This document shows positions 1 to 6,805 of a DNA stretch of 64,000 bases, piece by piece (the stretch's first letter is position 1; each line of letters begins with the position of its first letter). Origin of the DNA: Mesorhizobium sp. WSM4311 (GTDB taxonomy: Bacteria; Pseudomonadota; Alphaproteobacteria; Rhizobiales; Rhizobiaceae). The translations under genes were made by a program, and so were the position numbers. The DNA lies in NCBI RefSeq assembly GCF_002295115.1, contig NZ_NSFV01000010.1:62001-126000 (forward strand), written 5' to 3'. The notes under the pieces were generated by a model that saw only the letters and a list, made by a program, of their open reading frames with translations, made no database searches and was not told the DNA's origin.

Positions 1-238
1 TCTGAAAGGCCCTGATGGCCTTTGCGACGTTCTCCGAGAAGCGGCCCTCGATCAAGCCTGGCGAGAAGCGGGCGCGATCCAAAAGTATCTGCGCTTTCAG
101 GATAACCGGGCTGAAGCCTTTCGATCCTTCGGCTGAGAATTGCGCTTGATTGACAGTGGCGAGGTCCAGCTTGGCCGCCGCTGTCCCGCCGCAAGTGAGG
201 GCAAGCGCCGCAGCCACGAGGAGAAGGAGCCTGACCAT
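1..238 (-). CDS. Exported peptidoglycan-binding protein, probably an L,D-transpeptidase (N-terminal 79 residues only)
   Basis: The gene reads leftward and runs off the window edge, so only its N-terminus is visible. It opens with a signal peptide (MVRLLLLVAAALALTCGG). From about residue 48 there is a stretch of the PG_binding_1 type (KAQILLDRARFSPGLIEGRF followed by a KAIRAFQ helix), which normally sits ahead of a YkuD L,D-transpeptidase domain in alphaproteobacteria. Such enzymes cross-link peptidoglycan in the periplasm. The ATG is preceded by a G-rich GGCGGGG. The catalytic half is outside the window, so the transpeptidase call is inferred from the architecture; other enzymes carrying this binding module remain possible. 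Confidence 0.6.
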   Translation of the reverse strand, partial: MVRLLLLVAAALALTCGGTAAAKLDLATVNQAQFSAEGSKGFSPVILKAQILLDRARFSPGLIEGRFSENVAKAIRAFQ

Positions 239-334
239 CGATGCACCCCGCCAGTACCTGTTTCCATGACGCAGCAAGGCCAGGTCGCCGGCCCCACTCC
301 AGGACATGCTCCGCAAAACCCCGCAGGCCAGCGA

Positions 335-376
335 GCGCCGCCTCGCCAGCTGGCAATTTTGCAGCCGAGGCGGCGC
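335..376 (-). terminator. Candidate terminator hairpin between the hypothetical gene and the transpeptidase-like gene
   Basis: A perfect 11-bp inverted repeat (335-345 GCGCCGCCTCG with 366-376) encloses a 20-nt loop, 30 bp past the stop codon of the 406-840 gene. No T-run follows on the minus strand, so it is not a textbook intrinsic terminator. Confidence 0.35.
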
Positions 377-405
377 GGCGTCTTCGCTGACCTAGCGTCT
401 GGCGC

Positions 406-840
406 TCAACCGTGCACCATTATACTTCTCAGCCATGCAAGAACCTTGCTGCCTCCGAGCACCCTGCGCACTCTGCCGGCCGCCCAGTCGGCCCGCATCG
501 TGGCACCGGCATGGCAACTGCAGACGATGTCGTGCAACTGCCAGTCGGACAGTTCGAAGAAGCGCTTGGCTTCGCCGTAAGTGTCCGATTTCAGGCCCGA
601 TGCACGCAGCAATGAATCATCGAAGGCAACCGTGATCGGCGACCCGGTTGCCCGTGCCTCTTCGCGGAGCCCGGAGTTAAGACGCTCGGTACCGGTGAGC
701 GCGGTCAGGCAGCGCGACGGATTCATTTCGAGCAGTTCCGCCCACCGTTCGATCCGTTGCTTTCTGGTCATCGGCAGAGCCGGCGCCTTCGGATTGATGT
801 CGGCGATCGACTGCAGTTCCTCAAGTGTCTGATGTTTCAT
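406..840 (-). CDS. Conserved hypothetical protein, 144 residues
   Basis: I do not recognise a named family. The ATG has a good Shine-Dalgarno (AGGAG, 7 nt upstream), supporting a real gene. The product is soluble with no signal peptide or membrane segment. The N-terminal half is helical and basic (about residues 25-60, TRKQRIERWAELLEMNP). The C-terminal half carries a Cys-rich spot, CSCHAG, near residues 108-113, then Arg-rich segments. Two nearby cysteines and a histidine could bind a metal, but there are too few ligands to claim a zinc finger. It is transcribed toward the transpeptidase-like gene with a hairpin between them, so co-transcription is doubtful. Confidence 0.6.
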   Translation of the reverse strand: MKHQTLEELQSIADINPKAPALPMTRKQRIERWAELLEMNPSRCLTALTGTERLNSGLREEARATGSPITVAFDDSLLRASGLKSDTYGEAKRFFELSDWQLHDIVCSCHAGATMRADWAAGRVRRVLGGSKVLAWLRSIMVHG

Positions 841-1080
841 GATTAGCTCCTGTTCTTAGCTTTCAGCGGCGTCCGCAGCCTGTCGTCTTCGACCTAGGGT
901 CTTCAGCTCGACGTCTGAGAGCTCGCGGCTAAGAGATCATGGGCGCGAGCCGCTCGGGTTGCTCAAGCGACCTTCAGCCGACACCACACAGCGGTATAAG
1001 CGAAAGAACCGTTATCGATCTCTAATGTTCCAACGGCAGGGGCAGATTTCGTGCGGCCTGATCAACAAGAAGGCAGTGTG

Positions 1081-1275
1081 GTGGGTTGGGCATCAAAACA
1101 GGCAATCGTCGCGACAATTCTATCCGGCGCTCTGGCTGTTGCCGGGTGCACAACGGTGACGCCCAGGGTCGATCCGGCCTCGACGACGAAACACCAACAC
1201 CGGGCGAAGGCCGTTCGCACGATCGAGCCGGCCCAAACCGAAGCCCCGCCGGTCGTCGCTCCTTTGGGTGGGTAA
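1081..1275 (+). CDS. Small putative lipoprotein (about 64 residues), possibly frameshifted at its 3' end
   Basis: The reading frame has a lipoprotein signal peptide ending in a lipobox (LAVAGC), which places a short, Pro/Ala-rich protein in the periplasm. I chose the GTG at 1081, which has AAGAAGG just upstream and puts the hydrophobic segment at the normal distance from the N-terminus. An in-frame GTG at 1051 would add 10 residues. The frame stops at 1273-1275 after APLGG. Shifting by one base gives a Gly/Ser tail (GNGGGSSGGGSSW) ending at 1312, which suggests a one-base indel in a run of G residues or a sequencing error. Function unknown. Confidence 0.5.
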   Translation: MGWASKQAIVATILSGALAVAGCTTVTPRVDPASTTKHQHRAKAVRTIEPAQTEAPPVVAPLGG

Positions 1276-1450
1276 CGGTGGCGGTAGTTCCGGCGGTGGT
1301 AGCAGCTGGTGACGGAGATCAACAAGGTAACTTCATACCCTGGCATCGCGGCTACCATGGCCTGCCGTAACCGCTCGCCAAGCAAGGGCAACTGCTCTAT
1401 GCTGCCATCTCCTGCGGTATCGAGATAGGTTGTCCTGGCGGGGGCGTTCC

Positions 1451-2551
1451 ATGTTCGAAGTCGTCGTATTCTGTCGAAAAGTGCGAGCGAAGGCCGGAGC
1501 CTTTGGTTTGGTCCTTGCCGCGCTGCTGGGCTTGCTGGTCTTCGAACCGCACGCCGCCAACGCCGCGCCGAACTGGACGCTCGATCCTGACGCGTCGGTG
1601 CTCACCTATCAGTCGGTCAAGAAGAACACGATCGTCGAGACCAACAAGATCAGGAACATCACCGGCACGCTCAGCGCTGCGGGTGACGCCAAGGTCAGCT
1701 TCGATCTCAATTCGGTCGATACTGGCGTCGACCTGCGCAATGTGCGCATGCGATTCCTGTTCTTCGAAACATTCAAATATCCGACGGCCGAGCTGACGGC
1801 GAAGGTGGACCCGGCGGCCTTTGCCGACTTGCCGGCCAAACGCCGGATCAAGGCAAGCTTGCCGTTCCGGCTTAGCCTGCACGCCGTCGACAAGGATCTG
1901 GAGGCGAGCGTCGTCGTCACCATGATCAGCGACACCCAGGTTTCCGTGGCGTCAGAGGCTCCCGTCGCGGTGCATGTCGAGGATTTCGGCCTGCTGCCGA
2001 ACGTCGACAAGCTGCAGCAGGCCGCCAATGTGACGAACATCGTGCCCACCGCCTCGGTGTCCTTCGACTTCGTCTTCGTCGCCGAAGGCAGCAAGCCGGC
2101 CGCGGTGCAGACGGTCGCTGCCGGCACCGCCGATGTCGGTCCCGTGGCCACCGACGCGGCGAAGGCCAATTTCAGCGACGAGGAGTGCCTCAACCGGTTT
2201 GCCGTGTTGTCGCGCACCGGCGCCATCTACTTTCGTCCGGCCAGCGCCCGGCTCGATGCCAAGAGCCGTCCGCTGCTCACCGAAGTCGAAGGTGTCGTCG
2301 GCAAATGCCCGACCTTGAAGGTGGAGGTCTCCGGCTATACGGACTCGGACGGCTCGCCCGAGGCCAACAAGGCGCTCTCCGAACGGCGCGCGCAGGCGGT
2401 TGCCGATGCGTTGGTCGCCGGTGGCGTGCCGCGTCAGCAGATCACTGCCGCCGGCCATGGCGAGGAGAGCCCGGTTGCCGCCAACGACACGCCGAAGAAC
2501 AAGGCGCTCAACCGGCGGATCGAGTTCTCCGCCACGAAGCTCGCGAACTGA
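1451..2551 (+). CDS. Exported protein with YceI-like and OmpA peptidoglycan-binding domains
   Basis: This 366-residue protein starts with a signal peptide (residues 1-38, cleavage near HAANAA). Residues about 40-215 resemble YceI: the WTLDPDASVLTYQSVKKN opening and the following beta-rich pattern fit that lipocalin-like fold, which binds isoprenoid or lipid ligands in the periplasm. Residues about 250-366 form an OmpA C-terminal domain, with VEVSGYTDSDGS, the ERRAQAV helix and the final NRRIEF, which binds peptidoglycan. The start is the ATG at 1451 behind GGCGGGGGC; an upstream TTG at 1430 would spoil the signal peptide. It ends 22 bp before the caspase-fold gene on the same strand, so the two probably form an operon. 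Its role is inferred as an envelope-anchored sensor or scaffold. Confidence 0.8.
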   Translation: MFEVVVFCRKVRAKAGAFGLVLAALLGLLVFEPHAANAAPNWTLDPDASVLTYQSVKKNTIVETNKIRNITGTLSAAGDAKVSFDLNSVDTGVDLRNVRMRFLFFETFKYPTAELTAKVDPAAFADLPAKRRIKASLPFRLSLHAVDKDLEASVVVTMISDTQVSVASEAPVAVHVEDFGLLPNVDKLQQAANVTNIVPTASVSFDFVFVAEGSKPAAVQTVAAGTADVGPVATDAAKANFSDEECLNRFAVLSRTGAIYFRPASARLDAKSRPLLTEVEGVVGKCPTLKVEVSGYTDSDGSPEANKALSERRAQAVADALVAGGVPRQQITAAGHGEESPVAANDTPKNKALNRRIEFSATKLAN

Positions 2552-2573
2552 GGTCGGGGTGGGTTCCCGTACA

Positions 2574-3797
2574 ATGGCCTTTTGCGCCGTCTTGCTTCGC
2601 GGCGCCGGCCTTGTCGCCCTTGTCCTGCTTTTGACCTCGACGGCCGCCAGTGCCGAGCGCCGTATCGCGCTGGTGCTCGGCAACTCGCAATATCAGCACG
2701 CAGCGCCGCTCGCCAATCCTGCACGCGATGCCCAAGCGATGGCCGATCGCCTGCAGAACCTTGGTTTCGAGGTGATATCCGGCTTCGACCTCACCAAGCA
2801 GCAGACGCAGGCCACGGTCGCCCAGTTCGCCAAGCAGGTGCGCGGCGCCGACGTGGCGCTTTTCTTCTATGCCGGCCATGGCCTGCAGGTTTCAGGCAAG
2901 AACTATCTGCTTCCGGTGGATGCCGCGCTCGAGGACGAGACCTCGCTCGACTTCGAGGCCGTGTCGGTCGATTTCATTTTGCGTCAGATGTCTCGCGAGA
3001 CCAGCATAAGGCTGGTGTTTTTGGACGCATGCCGGGACAATCCTCTGGCCGAGGTGCTGGCAAAGACCGCCGGCGTCAAGGGTGCAAGCAGCGGCCTTGC
3101 GGAAATTCCGATCGAGAATGGCGGCGCCGGAACGCTCGTCGCCTTTGCCGCCAGTCCCAACCAGCTCGCCTATGACGGGTCCGGCGATCACTCGCCCTTC
3201 ACGACGGCATTGCTTCAGCACATTGGGGAATCCAATGTCTCCATCACCGAAGCGATGAACAGGGTGACCAGCGACGTCTTCAAGGCGACCGCCGGCAAGC
3301 AACGCCCCTGGATCAATGTTTCCTTGACCACCGAGGTCGTCCTGCACAAGGTCGATCTCAAGGCGCCGCTGATCGTCGGCGAGGCGAGCCCCCCGAAATC
3401 TGAAGCCGGATCCGACACGCGCAACACCGGCGCTTCGCCAGGCCAGAATGCCGACCAGCTTGCGCTTGATACGCTGCGTGCGAAAATCCCGAAGCTGGCT
3501 ACAGACGGTCCTATCCTTTTCGATCGTCCCGTGAAGTTCGGCGACCCGGCGATCGACGGCAAGAGCATCGCCCAACTTATCAAGAGCGAACCGCTTTTCA
3601 GTCCGGTGGAAGGCCTCGATAAATCGGTCTGGCAAGGCAAGCACTGCAACAACTGCCATGAGTGGAATGAGGTCCGGCTTTGCGAGCAGGCGAAAAATTT
3701 CGCCGCCAACGACGTCTCGGTCCTGCGCCTGCAGCATCCGCTCGGTACCCGCTTCAAGGTCGCGTTGGCCAGATGGGCGCAAGGCGGCTGCCAATAA
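2574..3797 (+). CDS. Exported caspase-fold (peptidase C14) protein with a C-terminal CxxCH motif
   Basis: The product has 407 residues with a signal peptide (1-27, ending ASA). The caspase p20-like domain spans about 29-250: RIALVLGNSQY strand, catalytic His102 in FFYAGHG and catalytic Cys153 in FLDACRDNP, followed by GTLVAFAASP. Both catalytic residues are present, so proteolysis, usually after Arg or Lys in bacterial members, is plausible. After a low-complexity linker (270-300) lies a C-terminal region of about 100 residues with CNNCH (Cys358, Cys361, His362), the haem-attachment pattern of c-type cytochromes. This is compatible with its predicted periplasmic location but unproven. The ATG at 2574 was chosen because it begins the signal peptide. 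It is the second gene of a pair with the OmpA/YceI gene. Confidence 0.85.
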   Translation: MAFCAVLLRGAGLVALVLLLTSTAASAERRIALVLGNSQYQHAAPLANPARDAQAMADRLQNLGFEVISGFDLTKQQTQATVAQFAKQVRGADVALFFYAGHGLQVSGKNYLLPVDAALEDETSLDFEAVSVDFILRQMSRETSIRLVFLDACRDNPLAEVLAKTAGVKGASSGLAEIPIENGGAGTLVAFAASPNQLAYDGSGDHSPFTTALLQHIGESNVSITEAMNRVTSDVFKATAGKQRPWINVSLTTEVVLHKVDLKAPLIVGEASPPKSEAGSDTRNTGASPGQNADQLALDTLRAKIPKLATDGPILFDRPVKFGDPAIDGKSIAQLIKSEPLFSPVEGLDKSVWQGKHCNNCHEWNEVRLCEQAKNFAANDVSVLRLQHPLGTRFKVALARWAQGGCQ

Positions 3798-3843
3798 TGC
3801 CGGCCTGATACCAGCGATGACGGGCAGCGATCGGCGAATGCCG

Positions 3844-4380
3844 TTACGCCGCCATCTCCGCCATCTGGATGCCCATTTCGACAAAGGCCGAAAGCACGGA
3901 AAACCGGTCCGCCAGCGAGGCGCGGGCCAGCCCGGCCAGAATTCCGGCATTCACGGCATGGGCGGCAGGAAATCCGGTCGACACCATGTCGAGGGTCGGA
4001 TCGCGCCATACCGCTGCCAGAGCGATCCAGGCGGCCGGCGTCGCCGGCGGCAGGTCCAGGGAATTGCTCAAGACTGCTTGATGGTGGGGATTGTCAGGTT
4101 CGCCGACGCGGTCGTGGACAAGCGCCAGCAATTCGAGATCCCGGTCCGCGAGGAGCTCGGCGAGATTGCTCAGGCATTCATGTCCCCACCAGACGGCGGC
4201 TCGCTCGGGCAGCAGGTAGGCACAGAACGTGACTGCTTCTTCCGGCACGCGCCCGGCAAGCAAGGCTCGGCAAAAATCAAGCGGCGGCTGGCCGGTGGCC
4301 AGCGACTTCATGTCCCTGGCGATGGCGGGACAAGCGAGAAACAGATCCCGTGCCGTTCTGTATCCGAGTTCATTGGCCAT
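3844..4380 (-). CDS. Hypothetical helical protein, 178 residues (resembles DUF6931)
   Basis: This is a soluble, Ala/Leu-rich, mostly helical protein without a signal peptide. The motif AVWWGHECL near residues 62-70, followed by acidic and Leu-rich helices, resembles the rhizobial family called DUF6931; I hold that name with moderate confidence and no function is known. I chose the ATG at 4380; a GTG three codons upstream is equally possible. It lies between the two caspase/OmpA pairs, convergent with the first caspase gene (47 bp between stops) and divergent from the second OmpA gene. A link to the neighbouring proteases rests on position only. Confidence 0.65.
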   Translation of the reverse strand: MANELGYRTARDLFLACPAIARDMKSLATGQPPLDFCRALLAGRVPEEAVTFCAYLLPERAAVWWGHECLSNLAELLADRDLELLALVHDRVGEPDNPHHQAVLSNSLDLPPATPAAWIALAAVWRDPTLDMVSTGFPAAHAVNAGILAGLARASLADRFSVLSAFVEMGIQMAEMAA

Positions 4381-4553
4381 GGCTGCCACACCCCAAGAAC
4401 CACCAGAACAGCACTCAAGCCTGTGGCCGCGCGCCGGTCAAGCGTCAGTCGTTGGCAGGCGGCGACCAGGGCGGCATGCGTTTGTTCACAGACAATCGCT
4501 TGCCGATTTGATATGATGCGCCAGCGAAATCCTCTTGGACAGGAGTGACGGTC

Positions 4554-5093
4554 ATGCGATGGGGCAGTTCAGCCTTGGCATTGGCGGCCATGCTTTTTGC
4601 AACGCACGTCTTTGCCGATCCGCTTCAGAAATCGGAAGACATCGTCAAGTTCTTCGCCGGACAGCCCGGCAATCTGGGTGCCGCGCGCGGCATCTGCGTC
4701 GGCACGGAGGAAGAGTGCAAGAGCAAGGCCGAGAAGACTGGCTCGGCTGCACAAAAGACCGGTCTCGACATGATGATCAATTTCGCCCTTGATTCCGCGC
4801 AACTCGACCAGACGGCGCGTACCGAACTCGACGAGTTCGCCAAGGCGCTGAAGGACAATCGGCTGAGCACGTTCAGCTTTGTCGTTGAAGGTCATACCGA
4901 TGCAACCGGCCCGGATCGCTACAACCAGGACCTGTCGCAGCGGAGGGCCCAGTCGGTGGCGGCTTTCCTCGAAGCGAACGGCGTAGAACCTGCCAGGCTT
5001 GAAGCAATCGGCCTTGGCAAGTCGCACCCGCGTGTCGCCAATCCTTACGATCCGGTCAACCGGCGCGTGGAAATGCGCATCAGGACGGAGTAG
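4554..5093 (+). CDS. OmpA-family exported protein, 179 residues
   Basis: A signal peptide (residues 1-21, ending FADP) leads into a linker with two cysteines (GICVGTEEEC), then an OmpA C-terminal domain from about residue 75 to the end. The domain shows MINFALDSAQL, FVVEGHTDATG, the SQRRAQSV helix and the terminal NRRVEMRI, all peptidoglycan-binding signatures. The ATG at 4554 has GACAGGAG about 8 nt upstream; the in-frame GTG at 4545 falls inside that ribosome site. A hairpin follows, and the convergent caspase-fold gene ends 84 bp away. The small size suggests a periplasmic peptidoglycan-associated anchor rather than an outer-membrane barrel. Confidence 0.8.
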   Translation: MRWGSSALALAAMLFATHVFADPLQKSEDIVKFFAGQPGNLGAARGICVGTEEECKSKAEKTGSAAQKTGLDMMINFALDSAQLDQTARTELDEFAKALKDNRLSTFSFVVEGHTDATGPDRYNQDLSQRRAQSVAAFLEANGVEPARLEAIGLGKSHPRVANPYDPVNRRVEMRIRTE

Positions 5094-5134
5094 GCGGTCG
5101 CCGCCAGGCCGATCCGTCGACAGCGATAGCGGCA

Positions 5135-5165
5135 AAAGGGAACTCGTCCAGAGCAGGTTCCCTTT
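5135..5165. terminator. Bidirectional hairpin terminator between convergent genes
   Basis: A perfect 9-bp stem AAAGGGAAC/GTTCCCTTT encloses a 13-nt loop. It lies between the stops of the OmpA gene (5093) and the convergent caspase-fold gene (5178). A/T pairs at the stem base give a short T-run on either strand, so it may serve both genes. Confidence 0.6.
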
Positions 5166-5177
5166 GACGGGCCATGA

Positions 5178-6503
5178 TCAATATCTCATCGCGCCGCCGA
5201 TCACGACGCCGCTGCCGAAAATCAGCGCCTTGGTCAGGAAGTCATTGTTGTCTCTCCGGCGCGGCTCGTCGCGCATCACAATCTCCCTGTTGCGCCAGCG
5301 CTCGACGATCTGCTGTCTTCGCGGTTTCCGCTGCGCCACCGGTTTCAGCGTGCGGGTCTTCTGCACGACCTGTTTCTTCGGTGGTGCGGCGCGGACCTGG
5401 TCGGCGGCCGAGGTACGAACGGCCGAGCCGGCACTCGCGTCCGCATCGCTCGTGTCGAGCGCCGCGACCTGCTTGCCCGCCTTGGGGGCCTTCAACTGGT
5501 CGATGTCGAGCCTTGCCACCGTGGCGAAGGGGCCGCTCGGGAACTGGTCGAGATAGGCCTCGTAATAGGGAATGGCATTCTTCTTCGAAGCCTCGTCCCA
5601 AAGCCGCTGCTCGACCTCCCAGGACGGCGGATCGCTGGCCAACGGCGCGGGGGCAGGCGAGGCCGTCGTCCCGGCTGCATCGGCGATCGGCGCCCCCGCG
5701 GCTTGTGCCGACGGCTTGCCAAGGAAAACCTCGCGTCCCAGCGATGCGTTGTGCCATGGGCGCTGCCGGCCTTGCGTTGCTTCCGTCACGTCGCCGCGCA
5801 CGCGCGTCAGCGCGCTCTGAATCTCGACACCGGGTTCGGTCAGGTGCTTGGCCAACGCCAGCGAGTAGGGGCTGTCTAAGCCGTCACCGTCGAAAGCGAT
5901 AGCGCCGGGATCGGTTGCGTAAGCGATCAGGACACCGCCGGTGCCGACGCCGTCCGCCTTTGCATCCACCGGCGCGAGGCCGGCGCCAAGCGAGCGGCTC
6001 TTGGGCAGAGCCGCAGCCAGGGTACGACCCAGCGGATTGTCGCGGCAGGCATCGAGAATGATGATGCCAACAGCGGGATCGGCAGGCAGCGCCGCCATGA
6101 ACTCGTCGATCTGAACCGTGCGGGTCTTGAGATAGGCGGGCGAGGTCAGATCGGCATCGACCGGTATGAGATAGTTCTTGCCGTCGACCTGCATGCCGTG
6201 GCCGGCGTAGAAGATGACCGCGAGGTCGGCGTTGTAGGATTCTTCGGTGAATTTGCTGATCAGGCCATGCATGCCGGCATTGTCCTGGTCGACGCCTTCG
6301 ATCACGTCGAAGCCGGCGTTGCGCAGCGTCGACGCAATCAAGTGGGCGTCGTTCGCCGGGTTGGGCAAGGCGACGGCGTTGACATATTTGCTGTTGCCGA
6401 TGACCAGCGCGACACGCTTGCCCCCGGCCGTTGCGGCCTGGACGCCGAAGGCGGCAAGGATGGAAAGGACAACTCCGCTCAAAAGGATGGCAAACAGTTT
6501 CAT
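5178..6503 (-). CDS. Exported caspase-fold (peptidase C14) protein with a C-terminal hydrophobic segment
   Basis: The 441-residue product has a signal peptide (1-26, ending VQAATA) and a caspase-like domain from about 29 to 270: VALVIGNSKY, catalytic His102 in YAGHG, catalytic Cys153 in ILDACRDNP. The two catalytic positions match exactly those of the caspase at 2574-3797, so the genes are paralogues. A tetratricopeptide-like stretch (WEVEQRLWDEASKKNAIPYY, about 295-315) follows. The protein then turns basic and ends with a hydrophobic segment (LTKALIFGSGVVIGGAMRY) that could be a tail anchor or glycine-zipper helix. This one lacks CxxCH. It is convergent with the 179-residue OmpA protein, repeating the OmpA-caspase pairing in another orientation. 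Confidence 0.85.
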   Translation of the reverse strand: MKLFAILLSGVVLSILAAFGVQAATAGGKRVALVIGNSKYVNAVALPNPANDAHLIASTLRNAGFDVIEGVDQDNAGMHGLISKFTEESYNADLAVIFYAGHGMQVDGKNYLIPVDADLTSPAYLKTRTVQIDEFMAALPADPAVGIIILDACRDNPLGRTLAAALPKSRSLGAGLAPVDAKADGVGTGGVLIAYATDPGAIAFDGDGLDSPYSLALAKHLTEPGVEIQSALTRVRGDVTEATQGRQRPWHNASLGREVFLGKPSAQAAGAPIADAAGTTASPAPAPLASDPPSWEVEQRLWDEASKKNAIPYYEAYLDQFPSGPFATVARLDIDQLKAPKAGKQVAALDTSDADASAGSAVRTSAADQVRAAPPKKQVVQKTRTLKPVAQRKPRRQQIVERWRNREIVMRDEPRRRDNNDFLTKALIFGSGVVIGGAMRY

Positions 6504-6805
6504 GGATCAGCCCTCCGGCCCATCGGGGCACGCTATCGATCTCTGCGCATGCTCATTTCGTCAGCCATAAGTCGCTTCTGCCAAAATGGCTCTCAGGCTT
6601 GTGTAGCCCCGACGACGGCTTAGGTTCACCGAATGCACCTGGCCTCAGCAAATATTTGCCGAAATGCCGGTGTCAAAACCGATCGAGCAGGCGATCGTGC
6701 CGCCCTTGAGCCAGGACGGTCCAATTCTTTGTTTTGACGCAATTCCCGAGGGCAAGCGCTACGCGCTCTTCCCGGGAAAACCGTTCACACTTTTCCTGGA
6801 ATTGC
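6504..6805. other. Intergenic stretch with promoter region and a dispersed repeat
   Basis: No gene is supported in these 302 bp. The part next to 6503 must hold the caspase gene's promoter, though I cannot assign boxes with confidence. The part next to 6805 is the repeat described in its own entry. Confidence 0.5.
6763..6805. repeat. Dispersed intergenic repeat, copy 1
   Basis: The segment GCGCTCTTCCCGGGAAAACC and the following TTCACACTTTTCCTGGAATTG match, with a few substitutions, the segment at 46579-46621. It lies immediately downstream of the M23-peptidase gene; the other copy lies immediately downstream of clpV. From memory, similar elements recur between genes in Mesorhizobium and relatives. 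It may act as a transcript end. Confidence 0.6.
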
